Below are positions 51,584-60,543 of a stretch of 64,000 nt of DNA, one piece after another. Numbering within the stretch: the first letter of the stretch is position 1; each line of letters opens with the position of its first letter. Source of the DNA: an uncultured bacterium (lineage in GTDB: Bacteria > Hydrogenedentota > Hydrogenedentia > Hydrogenedentales > CAILVY01); contig CALEDJ010000005.1 of assembly GCA_937951485.1 (NCBI GenBank), positions 62,001-126,000 on the forward strand. The letters are read 5' to 3'. The notes beneath the pieces are model-generated. The model searched no databases. It saw only the letters and a program-made list of their open reading frames with translations, and was not told the origin of the DNA. The position numbers and the translations under genes are program-made.

Positions 51584-52074
51584 TGTGATTCCTGTTCGCC
51601 TGAGTATTCATTCAAAATGGCCGGGAGTTTCTTCGGGGAGACCCGCGCATACACATGCCCGTCAACGGATACCACCGGCGCAAGCGCGCAACAGCCAAGG
51701 CACGCCACGCGCCCCAGTTCAAATCGGCCGTCCGGCGTCATCTCCCCCGCCTTGACGTCGAGCAGTTGCTGCAATTCCGCCATGTTCTGCGCGCCGCCGC
51801 GCACATGGCAGGCCGTCCCCTGGCAGACGTGAATGGTGTGCTCGGCGGGCGGCGTGAATCGAAACTGCGCGTAGAACGTGGCCACCCCGTAGATTTCATT
51901 GGCGGAAATGCCCAGCCATTGTTCCAGCGCATCCAAGGCTTCCGGGCGCAGATACCCGTAGCGGTCCTGTATGTCCTGCAAGAGCGGGATTACGCTCCCT
52001 TGGTTTCGTGGATATCGGGACAGAATGTCCGAGATGTCCACATCGCATTCGCTTGCCAGTGTCGCTTCAGCCAT
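51580..52074 (-). CDS. NuoE-like [2Fe-2S] subunit
   Basis: 164 residues, thioredoxin-like fold with the four [2Fe-2S] ligands Cys84, Cys89, Cys125 and Cys129 (HVCQGTACHVRGG, VACLGCCALAPVV). The helical N-terminus (ILSRYPRNQGSVIPLLQDIQ) is typical for NuoE/HydC. In bifurcating complexes it pairs with the NuoF FMN domain. GGAG stands 9 nt before the ATG. First gene of a four-gene operon, coupled to NuoF::GltD by stop/start overlap. Confidence 0.92.
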   Translation of the reverse strand: MAEATLASECDVDISDILSRYPRNQGSVIPLLQDIQDRYGYLRPEALDALEQWLGISANEIYGVATFYAQFRFTPPAEHTIHVCQGTACHVRGGAQNMAELQQLLDVKAGEMTPDGRFELGRVACLGCCALAPVVSVDGHVYARVSPKKLPAILNEYSGEQESQ

Positions 52075-52144
52075 ATCGCCGGTCTCCGCAAGTACCGCAC
52101 TCCGCAGGCAAAAAACTGCTCTCTCGCGGCATGGTTGTAATCAC

Positions 52145-52189
52145 CAAAAAAAGGGAAACGGCTGCGGTTGCGTCCACTGCGCCGTTTCC
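52145..52189 (-). terminator. Intrinsic terminator just ahead of the nuoE operon
   Basis: On the minus strand GGGAAACGGC (52189-52180) pairs perfectly with GCCGTTTCCC (52161-52152), followed by seven T residues (52151-52145). It stands about 70 nt upstream of the nuoE start and only about 20 nt after the predicted transcription start from the promoter at 52244-52216. Confidence 0.75.
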
Positions 52190-52215
52190 CCGCTGCTGTC
52201 TATATTACACCTGAA

Positions 52216-52244
52216 ATCATAACATGTTTGATGGGCGCAATCAA
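52216..52244 (-). promoter_or_regulatory. Sigma-70 promoter upstream of the nuoE operon
   Basis: Minus-strand TTGATT (52244-52239), a 17-nt spacer, TATGAT (52221-52216): four or five matches in each hexamer with ideal spacing. It reads straight into the intrinsic terminator, then nuoE. Confidence 0.65.
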
Positions 52245-52342
52245 GGCGAAATTCCCGAAAAATCAAGGAATTTTGTGGAAATTATGAAAAAATATATCTC
52301 GAAAAGCAAGGAAGAAAGCAGCAAGAAATGGAAGATCGCGCG

Positions 52343-52636
52343 TCAATCAGGTGCGATATGTTCCGGTCCCCGTCCGGTGCGTTTTTCGTAATGCCCCTTC
52401 CCGCTGCGCACGTACTTGGTGAAACCGAGGCGTTCCAGATTCTTGTCGCTGGTGGCCTGTTTGTGGATGCGCTCATTGGCCCATCCGGCGATATGGGGCG
52501 GGGCGTAGATGCGCACGACCTTTTCGCCGGTTTCCGGGTGCTCGGTGAGCGGGGGATCGCTCATACGATGCACCACCTCGAAGATTTCGCCTTTGGTTCC
52601 GTCGTCATGAATAACCTGGTAGGTGTACCTTGGCAT
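52343..52636 (-). CDS. FmdB-like small protein without zinc-ribbon cysteines
   Basis: 97 residues from the ATG at 52636 (GAGG upstream). The opening MPRYTYQVIHDDGTKGEIFE and the MSDPPLTEHPETGEKVVRI block follow the layout of FmdB/CxxC-CxxC-SSSS regulators. Histidine, Asp and Glu occupy the positions where FmdB has its four cysteines; the protein has none. The C-terminal half (NLERLGFTKYVRSGKGHYEK) is basic. Probably a nucleic-acid or protein-binding relative that no longer needs zinc. Third gene after leuC and leuD, 54 bp downstream. Confidence 0.65.
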   Translation of the reverse strand: MPRYTYQVIHDDGTKGEIFEVVHRMSDPPLTEHPETGEKVVRIYAPPHIAGWANERIHKQATSDKNLERLGFTKYVRSGKGHYEKRTGRGPEHIAPD

Positions 52637-52690
52637 ATGGCAAACCTCCCGATTTGCGCGGTCCACAGGGGTTGCCGCAGGGCGATAGTG

Positions 52691-53287
52691 CTATGCGATG
52701 CCCCTGCGCGCCTCATAGGCCGCGATGTCCTTTTCAAACCGCAGGGTCAATCCAATCTGATCCCATCCGTTTAATAAACGTTCCTTGAGGAAGGATTGGA
52801 TGTCAAAGGGAATCACGCCGCCGTCGGGTTTGGTGATGGTCTGCGACGGCAGGTCCACGGTGAGCGCGTATCCCTGCCGGGCGCGCACTTCGCCGAAGAG
52901 CGTCTCGATCACCGCTTCGGACAGCACGATCGGCAGCATGCCGTTGTTGAAGCAGTTGTTGTAGAAAATATCGGCAAAAGACGGCGCAATCAGACAGCGG
53001 AACCCGTAATCATGCAGCGCCCACGGCGCGTGCTCGCGAGAGGAGCCGCAGCCGAAATTGTTTTTCGTCAATAAGATACTCGCGCCCTTGTAACGCGGCG
53101 CATTCATCTCGAAAGCCGGATTGGGCGTCTTGCCGTCGTCCAGATAGCGCCAGTCGTAGAACAACACATCCCCGTAGCCGGTCCGCTCGATGCGCTTGAG
53201 GAATTGCTTGGGAATGATTTGATCCGTGTCCACGTTCAGCGCCTCCAGCGGCGCGACGATACCGGTCAGTTTCACAAACGGTTCCAT
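52691..53287 (-). CDS. leuD: 3-isopropylmalate dehydratase small subunit
   Basis: 198 residues. [40 protein letters not shown] and [15 protein letters not shown] are the substrate-loop motifs of LeuD. With LeuC it isomerises 2- to 3-isopropylmalate in leucine synthesis. GAGGATGATAATCC precedes the ATG. leuC ends 93 bp upstream in the same operon. Confidence 0.96.
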   Translation of the reverse strand: MEPFVKLTGIVAPLEALNVDTDQIIPKQFLKRIERTGYGDVLFYDWRYLDDGKTPNPAFEMNAPRYKGASILLTKNNFGCGSSREHAPWALHDYGFRCLIAPSFADIFYNNCFNNGMLPIVLSEAVIETLFGEVRARQGYALTVDLPSQTITKPDGGVIPFDIQSFLKERLLNGWDQIGLTLRFEKDIAAYEARRGIA

Positions 53288-53380
53288 GGATTATCATCCT
53301 CTTCGGCGGGGCGTCCGGTCAGTCGCCCACCCGCTTTTTCATGTTGCCCTCGTTGCACCGATCCTGCGGTGCAACGGCAA

Positions 53381-54790
53381 TCACTTGTACTGCCAATCAC
53401 GTATGTCCACGAAATGCCCCATAATCGCCGCCGCCACGGCCATCGCCGGGCTGACGAGATGGGTGCGTCCGCCCTTGCCCTGCCGACCCTCAAAATTGCG
53501 GTTCGACGTCGAAGCGCAGCGGTCGCCGGGGTTCAGCCGGTCGTCGTTCATCGCCAGGCACATCGAGCAGCCCGCCTCCCGCCATTCAAAGCCCGCCTCC
53601 TTGAAAATCACGTCGAGGCCTTCCGCCTCGGCCTGCCGTTTCACCTGGTTGGAACCCGGTACCACCAGCGCCTGTTCGATGGATGGATGGACCTTGTAGC
53701 CCTTTATCACCTTCGCCGCCGCGCGCAGATCTTCCAGCCGTCCGTTGGTGCACGAACCCAGGAACATTTTGTTGATCCGAATTTCCGTGATCGGCGTGCC
53801 TTCCTCCAGGCCCATATACTTCAAAGCCTTTTCCGCCGCGAGGCGGGCATTGGCGTCGGCGATTTCCGCCAGATACGGTACACGCCCGCGCACGCCGGTG
53901 ACCATGCCCGGGGAAGTGCCCCAACTCACCTGCGGTTCGATCTCCGAGGCATCAAGCGCCACCACCGCGTCATAGGCGCAGCCCGGGTCGGAGGCCCATT
54001 CCCGCCACGAAGCAACCAGTTCGTCCCAGGATTTGTCCTTGGGAAGATAAGGGCGACCCTTGAGATATGCAAACGTTATCTCGTCGGGCGAAATCAACCC
54101 GGCGCGGGCGCCCGCTTCAATGCTCATGTTGCAGACCGTCATCCGGCCTTCCATGCTCATCGAACGGATCACATCCCCCGTGTATTCGATGACATAGCCG
54201 GTGCCGCCCGCCGTGCCGATTTTGCCGATGACGGCGAGAATGACGTCTTTGGGCGTAATGCCGTGGGGCAGCGCGCCGTTGACCCGCACCTCCATCGTGT
54301 TTGATTTCTTCTGCAGGAGCGTCTGCGTGGCCAGCACATGCTCCACCTCGCTGGTGCCGATGCCGTGCGCCAGCGCGCCCAGCGCACCGTGTGTCGAGGT
54401 GTGGGAATCGCCGCAGACCACCGTCATGCCCGGTTGCGTCAACCCAAGTTCCGGGCCGACCACATGCACAATGCCGTTGCGCGGGTCGTACATGTCGAAG
54501 CAGACGATGCCAAACTCTTCACAATTCGCTTTCAGCGTTTCCACCTGCTTGCGCGACAGCGGGTCCCGAATCGGCAGCGACCGGTCGGTCGTGGGGATGT
54601 TGTGGTCCATCGTCGCAAAGGTCAACTCCGGACGCCGCACGTTGCGCCCCGCCAGCCGCAAGCCCTCAAACGCCTGCGGCGACGTCACCTCGTGCACATA
54701 GTGCCGGTCAATGTACAGCACCGTGTCCTGGCCTTCCGGCGCACACACCACATGCGCCTCCCAAATCTTCTCGTAAATGTTTTTCGCCAT
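53381..54790 (-). CDS. leuC: 3-isopropylmalate dehydratase large subunit
   Basis: 469 residues, aconitase family. Substrate and cluster motifs: [30 protein letters not shown] and the cluster Cys pair in [11 protein letters not shown] hold a labile [4Fe-4S]. Length and order agree with bacterial LeuC. AGGGAG lies 3 nt before the ATG. No leuA or leuB in the window. Confidence 0.96.
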   Translation of the reverse strand: MAKNIYEKIWEAHVVCAPEGQDTVLYIDRHYVHEVTSPQAFEGLRLAGRNVRRPELTFATMDHNIPTTDRSLPIRDPLSRKQVETLKANCEEFGIVCFDMYDPRNGIVHVVGPELGLTQPGMTVVCGDSHTSTHGALGALAHGIGTSEVEHVLATQTLLQKKSNTMEVRVNGALPHGITPKDVILAVIGKIGTAGGTGYVIEYTGDVIRSMSMEGRMTVCNMSIEAGARAGLISPDEITFAYLKGRPYLPKDKSWDELVASWREWASDPGCAYDAVVALDASEIEPQVSWGTSPGMVTGVRGRVPYLAEIADANARLAAEKALKYMGLEEGTPITEIRINKMFLGSCTNGRLEDLRAAAKVIKGYKVHPSIEQALVVPGSNQVKRQAEAEGLDVIFKEAGFEWREAGCSMCLAMNDDRLNPGDRCASTSNRNFEGRQGKGGRTHLVSPAMAVAAAIMGHFVDIRDWQYK

Positions 54791-55093
54791 GCGCTCCCTA
54801 TTCCTGTGCCTTCTTTTTAACGTATCCGACGCTTATCTCGGCGATTATTGCCAATAAACAGACACCTCCCCCTGGATGATTCCTGAATCGCATATTTGCC
54901 TGGGCTGTTCCGTGCCGCCTTTGACCCTCGAATGGGATGACGTAAACACCGACAGCCAAGGCCCGGGTGTTTCCTCAACGGACAATCACCGTTCTCTTGT
55001 GTTCCGTCGAATTTTAGCAGTTTTTTGTGCAGGAATGAAACCGCCGGTTTAACTGGCACATGCCCGGCCGAAAGTCTCCGGAAGTATGTTCTT
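54791..55093. other. Upstream region of leuC, no gene seen
   Basis: About 300 bp with no credible ORF. An 80-codon minus-strand frame crosses it without a domain or ribosome site. No T-box or leucine-rich leader peptide was recognised. Confidence 0.5.
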
Positions 55094-55208
55094 CACGCTT
55101 CAGCGTGTTCTTGTCCTTCACCCCGCCGGGGTGCTTTTGTGGGGATCGGTAGCCGGTGGTATCGCTTCGCTCAACCACCGGCCAATATCCCGCACCCCTC
55201 CGGGGTGC
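55094..55208. repeat. Cluster of four short hairpins
   Basis: Perfect inverted repeats in a row: CACGCT-TC-AGCGTG (55094-55107), CACCCC-GCC-GGGGTG (55119-55133), GCCGGTGGT...ACCACCGGC (55152-55182) and GCACCCC-TCC-GGGGTGC (55192-55208). They lead directly into dispersed repeat copy B and look like REP/BIME-type DNA. Confidence 0.6.
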
Positions 55209-55213
55209 CTGGG

Positions 55214-55420
55214 ATTTTCGTAATACTTTAGCGGAGTGGCATGGATTGTCGTGGCGCACTATGTGGTCTTTCACATCCCCCGTCGCTCCGCGCCACCCCC
55301 TTCAAAGGGGGACATCTCCCGTCGCTTCGCGCCACCCCCTTCCAAGGGGGATGTGAAAAAACACGACATTCCCCGCTACAGGCCGCTCGGCTGAAATATA
55401 ACGGATTTTCCGTCAGGGGA
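55214..55420 (+). repeat. Dispersed intergenic repeat, copy B
   Basis: Same-orientation relative of 8126-8290. It carries an internal near-duplication of about 38 bp around CGCGCCACCCCCTTC (twice, followed by AAAGGGGGA and CAAGGGGGA). Non-coding on both strands. Confidence 0.7.
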
Positions 55421-55566
55421 ATGATATCTGCGCATTGACAGGATGATTCGCTAATGCGATGGCAACCGCGCATTTAACGGGATGATTCTCCAGGAATGAT
55501 CTTGCCCAGAAAAAACAATTGGAACCAATCGCTGCGACGACCGTATGCTTCAAGAAACAAGCCATC

Positions 55567-56490
55567 TCACACAATTGCCGTTGGGGTTTGGACGGCGGGC
55601 CGCCAGTACGCGACCGATTGCTTGAGGTCGGCGATGACGGTTTCATCGGCGGGGCGGCGTTCGCGGTGGGAGATTTCGAGAAACAGCGTGCAATTGTTCA
55701 CGCCGGATTCGCGGAGGGTCGCGAGGATTTCTTCGGGAACGATGCGTCCTTGGGCGTTGTATTCGGGGGTAAAAGGATAATGCCCCCCTTTGTCGCGCAG
55801 GCTCTGCTTGATGTGCACGGCGGGGTATTGACCTGCAAAGGTGCGTAACCAGGCATGGGGGTCGGTGTCGCGGGGATCGGGGGAGCGCACATCGCCGTGG
55901 TCCACATCGAGGCAGAGGAGCATGGGCACGGCAAATCCGTCGGTGCAGCGGCGCTGGATGTCCTGTGCGGCGGCAATGGTTTCTCCGATTTCCCTGGGCA
56001 CGGACATCGGCTCCCAAATCAGGTATTTCATGCCGAGTGAGGCGGCGAATTCCGAGAGTTCGCGCCAGGCGTTCACGGCGTCGCGGATGCGGCGATCGCG
56101 GATTTCAGGGTCGGCGTAGTCACGCACGGCCATGATGCCGAAGTGGCTGCCGGCGCCTTCCGCACCCAGTTCGGCGGCGATGGTGAAGAATCGTTTGAAC
56201 CAGTTCAGCCAGGCATGCCTGATTTCCGGGATGGGGTGCATGAGGTGGTTGACGCGGGTAAACTGCGAGGTAAACGCGGACTGCACGCGCACGCCTTTGG
56301 CGTCGCACACCGCGCGGATGTGCTCCGCCTGATGGGCCACGACGGGGGTCGGCAGGTCCGGATTCAGCAGGTCGGCCGTGAACTGTACCGTGTCCAGACC
56401 CAATTCATCCGCAACGATGCCGACCCAGTCTTCGGCTTCCGGGTAGCGGTTGATTGCGAATCCCGTGCTGACGCCCAATGTGATTGGCAT
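55567..56490 (-). CDS. Sugar phosphate isomerase/epimerase (xylose isomerase-like TIM barrel)
   Basis: 307 residues from the ATG at 56490 (MPITLGVSTGFAINRYPEAE); 26 upstream in-frame residues look non-coding. AP-endonuclease-2-type TIM barrel with putative metal ligands in LIWEPMSVPREIGET, LLCLDVDHGDV, AVHIKQSL and LFLEISHRER. Such enzymes interconvert ketoses or cleave ketosugar intermediates. The HxDH-like DVDHGD motif and the Glu-rich end support a divalent-metal site. Divergent from the Gfo/Idh/MocA gene, so perhaps one sugar pathway. Substrate unknown. Confidence 0.78.
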   Translation of the reverse strand: MPITLGVSTGFAINRYPEAEDWVGIVADELGLDTVQFTADLLNPDLPTPVVAHQAEHIRAVCDAKGVRVQSAFTSQFTRVNHLMHPIPEIRHAWLNWFKRFFTIAAELGAEGAGSHFGIMAVRDYADPEIRDRRIRDAVNAWRELSEFAASLGMKYLIWEPMSVPREIGETIAAAQDIQRRCTDGFAVPMLLCLDVDHGDVRSPDPRDTDPHAWLRTFAGQYPAVHIKQSLRDKGGHYPFTPEYNAQGRIVPEEILATLRESGVNNCTLFLEISHRERRPADETVIADLKQSVAYWRPAVQTPTAIV

Positions 56491-56740
56491 GTGCGACGTA
56501 CCGATCTGTGCTTTCTGAAACGCCCTGATCCATCGCTGATGTCGGTCTGCGCCGACCCCGTGCGGCATATCCTAGCAGAAACGCTTGTGTCCGGTCTGCG
56601 ACGACTTTGATGGCCATGGTGAATAGAGACGCCGAAGTTTCATACACTATGGGGAATATAGAGTCCCGGTTGGCGCACCTGGCGCGGTCACCGGGGAAAC
56701 GGGATTAGCGGCTGGAAAGACCAGAGAGGAGATCGCGGCC

Positions 56741-58033
56741 ATGGCCGACAGGGATGCGTCATCACAAGGGAAGGATCAATTTTCAAGGCGGGGCTTTTTG
56801 CAGCGGGCCTCGGCGGCGGTGGTCGCCGCCGGAACGATTGCCGGCGCATCGCGCCGGACGATGGCGGGACCGAACGATCGCCTTGGCGTCGGCGTCATCG
56901 GAACCGGCGGACGCGGCAACAGCCACCTGCAAGCGCTGAAGCATATTCAGAATAACGACAAGACCGTAGAAATCGTGGCCGTGTGCGATACCTACCGCCC
57001 CCGGCTGGACCGGGCCGCGAAAGCGTATGACGTCAAGGGATATATGGATCACCGGGAATTGCTGGCCGATCCCGCGGTGGACGCCGTGTGCATCGCGACG
57101 CCGGACCATGTCCACGGGTATCAGGCGATTGACGCGGTGCGCGCCAAAAAGCATGTGTTCTGCGAGAAGCCGGTGACGCATTGGCGGCAATTCGCCCTGA
57201 CGAAACAACTGGCGCAGGAAGTGAAGGCGTCGGGGATGACCTTCCAACTCGGCACGCAGGGCATGTCGGATTCCGCGTGGCACCAGATTGCGCAATTGGT
57301 CCGGGAGGGACTGATCGGGCAACCCATCCACGCGGAATGCGGCTATTTCCGTGTGGGCGATTGGGGCGAACGCGGGATGCCAATTGACGATCCCAACGCG
57401 CAACCCGGCCCCGATCTGAACTGGGAAGCCTTTCTGGGGGATTCCCCCAAGCGCGAGTTCGATGTCAGCCGCTATTTCCGGTGGCGCATGTATGAGGACT
57501 ATGCCGGTGGGCCGTGCACGGACCTCTTTCCGCATGTGCTCACCCCCGTCGCCGCGATGATGGGCGCAAAGTTTCCGTCTGTGGCCGTCGCCACCGGAGG
57601 CAAATTCCGCTATGAGGAGCGCGAAGTGCCCGACACTTTCAACATGCTGGTGGACTATCCGGAGAATTTCACCATCGCGGTATTGGGCACACAGGGCAAC
57701 GATTATCAAGCGACGGAAAACCGGGGCTCCGCATCGCGCGTGCCGGTGATTCGCGGGTGGGACGGGGCGTTAACGGTGCAAGGCAACGACATCGTCTTCT
57801 ATCCCGCCCACGGTTCCGACAAGAAAGAACACCGCATCCCCATCGAACGCGGCGAGAACCTGCTCCATCATTTCCAGAACTTTATCGCGTGTTGCCGGGC
57901 CGGGTCGCAGGACACCTTCAGCCCGATGGATCTCGCCTATCACGTGCAGACGGCGCTGATCATGGCCTACTATTCACTGCGCGAAGGCAAGGCGGTCCGT
58001 TTCGATTTGGAAAAGGAAGAAATGGTGCTGTAA
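56741..58033 (+). CDS. Tat-exported Gfo/Idh/MocA family protein
   Basis: 430 residues. Twin-arginine signal SRRGFLQRASAAVVAAGTIA at 15-35. The Rossmann start LGVGVIGTGGRGNSHLQAL and EKPVTH motif define the family. DLFPHVLTPVAAMMGAKFPS is the long exported-type variant common in Planctomycetes-like genomes. The cofactor is likely loaded before folded export. It acts outside the inner membrane on an unknown sugar. The isomerase gene begins 30 bp downstream, so they form one transcript. Confidence 0.85.
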   Translation: MADRDASSQGKDQFSRRGFLQRASAAVVAAGTIAGASRRTMAGPNDRLGVGVIGTGGRGNSHLQALKHIQNNDKTVEIVAVCDTYRPRLDRAAKAYDVKGYMDHRELLADPAVDAVCIATPDHVHGYQAIDAVRAKKHVFCEKPVTHWRQFALTKQLAQEVKASGMTFQLGTQGMSDSAWHQIAQLVREGLIGQPIHAECGYFRVGDWGERGMPIDDPNAQPGPDLNWEAFLGDSPKREFDVSRYFRWRMYEDYAGGPCTDLFPHVLTPVAAMMGAKFPSVAVATGGKFRYEEREVPDTFNMLVDYPENFTIAVLGTQGNDYQATENRGSASRVPVIRGWDGALTVQGNDIVFYPAHGSDKKEHRIPIERGENLLHHFQNFIACCRAGSQDTFSPMDLAYHVQTALIMAYYSLREGKAVRFDLEKEEMVL

Positions 58034-58063
58034 CCCGCCGCCGGCGGCGAGGAGGAATCGGCC

Positions 58064-58891
58064 ATGGGAAAAATTGCGATTGGCGTCAATATGGAATTCG
58101 TGCGGCATGCCGACAAGTCGTTCGAGTGGGGCGTCGAGAAGGCCGTTGCGCTCGGTTACGAGTACGTCGAACCGATGGTGCATTGGGGCCGGGAACTGCT
58201 GAGCGAAGCGGGTTATTTCCACAGCGTCTCGATGCTTGACGACCCTTGGCGCGTGAAATCGGCCTGCGAAAAGGCCGGGGTGAAACTCTCCGGACTGTCC
58301 GCGCATTGTCCGCTGTGCAAGCCGGAGATCAGCACGGAATACCTGAAGCAGGCCATCCGGTTCGCGGCGGAATGCGGCGCGCCGGTCGTCAACACCGACG
58401 AAGGGCCGAAGCCGTCGTGGACCAGCGAGGAGGAGGATCACGTCCTCATGCGTTATGTGCTGAAGGAGGCGTCGCTCGTGGCGGAGCGCCGGGGCGTCCT
58501 GATCGGACTGGAACCGCATCAGCAATACAGCAAGCATCCCGACGGTCTGGACCGCATTTACGGCCTTGTGGACTCGCCGGCCATCGGCATCAACTTCGAC
58601 ACCGGCAACAGTTACCTCTGCGGGCATGACCCTGTTGAATGGCTGAAGCGGGTCAGCGACCGGCTCGTGCATCTGCACGCCAAGGAAATCCCCAAGGCGC
58701 AGGCCGAGGCCGAACGCGGCAAGGTGACCGGCACCGCCGTCGGGTGCGCCTGCGGCGAAGGCGTCATTGACTGGCCCGCCGTGGTCGAAGTGCTGCGCGG
58801 CGCGCCGCGCGACATCGTCATGAGCGTGGAATGCGGCACCGTCGAAGAAGCGGAGCGCAGCATCAAGCATCTGAAATCGCTGATCGGCTGA
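58064..58891 (+). CDS. Sugar phosphate isomerase/epimerase (TIM barrel)
   Basis: 275 residues; GAGGAGG upstream. Barrel strands carry probable metal ligands: IGLEPHQQY, IGINFDTGNSYLCG, VHLHAKEIP and MSVECGT. It resembles hydroxypyruvate isomerase/inosose dehydratase-type proteins. Lies between an exported Gfo/Idh/MocA protein and a GH4 glycosidase, a layout that suggests breakdown of an oxidised or keto sugar. Exact substrate unknown. Confidence 0.8.
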   Translation: MGKIAIGVNMEFVRHADKSFEWGVEKAVALGYEYVEPMVHWGRELLSEAGYFHSVSMLDDPWRVKSACEKAGVKLSGLSAHCPLCKPEISTEYLKQAIRFAAECGAPVVNTDEGPKPSWTSEEEDHVLMRYVLKEASLVAERRGVLIGLEPHQQYSKHPDGLDRIYGLVDSPAIGINFDTGNSYLCGHDPVEWLKRVSDRLVHLHAKEIPKAQAEAERGKVTGTAVGCACGEGVIDWPAVVEVLRGAPRDIVMSVECGTVEEAERSIKHLKSLIG

Positions 58892-59008
58892 CTCCATCGG
58901 CGTTGAAAAAAGGTTCTGTTGCCGGCGGTTTTATCCGGCGAGTGGCATCGTTGGGGAACCGCGCGGTGGCGCACAGACGATTTATTTATCGAGAAGGGAG
59001 CGGAAGGC

Positions 59009-60334
59009 ATGGCGAAGATTGCGTTTGTTGGTGCGGGCAGTCTGGGGTTCACACGGGGCTTGGTCCGGGACTTGTTGACGTTCCCGTTGCTGCGTGACGC
59101 CACGATTGCGTTGATGGACATAGACAAGGAGCGGCTCGATTTTGCGTATCGGGCCGTGAAATCCATCGTGGAGCGCGGAGGCTATCCGGCGAAGGTGGAG
59201 GCCACGCTGGACCGCAAGGAGGCGTTGAAGGGGGCGGCGGCGGTGTGCTGCACGATCCTGTGCGGCGGGGTGAATATCTGGCGGCATGACATCGAGATTC
59301 CGAAGAAATACGGCGTGGACACGAACATCGGCGATACGCGCGGCCCCAGCGGCATCTTCCGCGCGCTGCGGACCATCCCCACGATGATTGACATCTGCAG
59401 GGACATGGAACGCTATTGTCCCGACGCGCTGTTGTTGAACTACACAAACCCCATGGCGATGCTCTGCCGCGCCATGCAGCGCACCTCCAAAATTCAACTC
59501 ACGGGCCTCTGCCACAGCGTGCAGGGCACGGCGGAGATGCTGGCGCACTGGATCGGCGCGAAGATGGAGGAAATTACCTACGTCTGCGCGGGCATCAACC
59601 ACCAGGCGTGGTACGTCGAGTTCAAGCGCAACGGGAAGGACGCCTATCCGGCGATCCGCCGCGCGGTGCAGCGCAAAGAGATATACAACGCCGAACTTGT
59701 CCGCAACGAGATGTTCCTGCACCTCGGCTATTACGTCACCGAATCCAGCGGCCACAACAGCGAATACAACTGGTGGTTCCGCAAGCGTCCGGACCTCATC
59801 GAAAAATACTGCACCACCGGCACGAACTGGAATCCGGGCGAATACGCCTACATTCTCAAGGAATACCAGCGCGTGGCCAGGACATGGAAAAAAGAGGTCC
59901 GCGACTGGTTTGCCAAGGGCGCGCCTTTTCCCCTCGAACGCGGCCACGAATACGCCGCTTACATCATCAACGCCCGGCTCGGCGGCGATCCGTTTCTGTT
60001 CAACGGCAATGTGCCCAACACCGGCCTGATTGACAACCTGCCGCGCGACGCCTGCGTGGAAGTGCCGGTGCTCGCCAACCGGCGCGGGCTGAACGCCATC
60101 CATGTGGGCGCGCTCCCGCCGCAATGCGCCGCCCTGAACAACATCAGCGTCGCGGTGGAGGAAATGGCCGTCGAGGCCGCGCTCACCGGCGATCCCACCC
60201 TGGTCTTTCATGCCATCGCCTACGATCCCCTTACCGCCGCCGTGTTGTCTCTCGCGGAGATCAAAAAGATGGTCGGGGAAATGTTGAAGAAAAACCGCCC
60301 GCATCTGCCGAAGTTCAAGCGCATTGACATTTGA
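59009..60334 (+). CDS. Glycoside hydrolase family 4 (alpha-galactosidase/alpha-glucosidase-like)
   Basis: 441 residues from the ATG at 59009 (GAAGGGAGCGGAAGG upstream). NAD-binding start [48 protein letters not shown] and the Mn2+ ligands in [10 protein letters not shown] (Cys) and [11 protein letters not shown] (His). GH4 enzymes use NAD+ and Mn2+ for oxidation-elimination hydrolysis and are cytosolic. The MelA/AglA-like sequence suggests alpha-galactosides or alpha-glucosides. It follows the isomerase by 117 bp and probably belongs to the same catabolic unit. Confidence 0.9.
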   Translation: MAKIAFVGAGSLGFTRGLVRDLLTFPLLRDATIALMDIDKERLDFAYRAVKSIVERGGYPAKVEATLDRKEALKGAAAVCCTILCGGVNIWRHDIEIPKKYGVDTNIGDTRGPSGIFRALRTIPTMIDICRDMERYCPDALLLNYTNPMAMLCRAMQRTSKIQLTGLCHSVQGTAEMLAHWIGAKMEEITYVCAGINHQAWYVEFKRNGKDAYPAIRRAVQRKEIYNAELVRNEMFLHLGYYVTESSGHNSEYNWWFRKRPDLIEKYCTTGTNWNPGEYAYILKEYQRVARTWKKEVRDWFAKGAPFPLERGHEYAAYIINARLGGDPFLFNGNVPNTGLIDNLPRDACVEVPVLANRRGLNAIHVGALPPQCAALNNISVAVEEMAVEAALTGDPTLVFHAIAYDPLTAAVLSLAEIKKMVGEMLKKNRPHLPKFKRIDI

Positions 60335-60543
60335 TCGGATTCGATGTTCGGATGCTGGTGACACTTCAGGCTGCGAAGCCGGTTCTTTTACTTTGCGCTG
60401 CGCTTGATTAGATCGTCAGACGCTTGCGCGGGAATGATGACCGTATTCCTTTGGCGACGTATAAGGTTCTTGGCCGCCGCAACAGCGCGTCATGCGCACA
60501 CTATCAGGACAACATCCCCGCAAAAGAATGAAAGGGCCAATCC

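Noticed and set aside
44318-52074. [FeFe]-hydrogenase or formate dehydrogenase catalytic subunit
   Set aside because: No H-cluster cysteine motifs were seen, and the molybdopterin-like domain is truncated without an active Sec/Cys.
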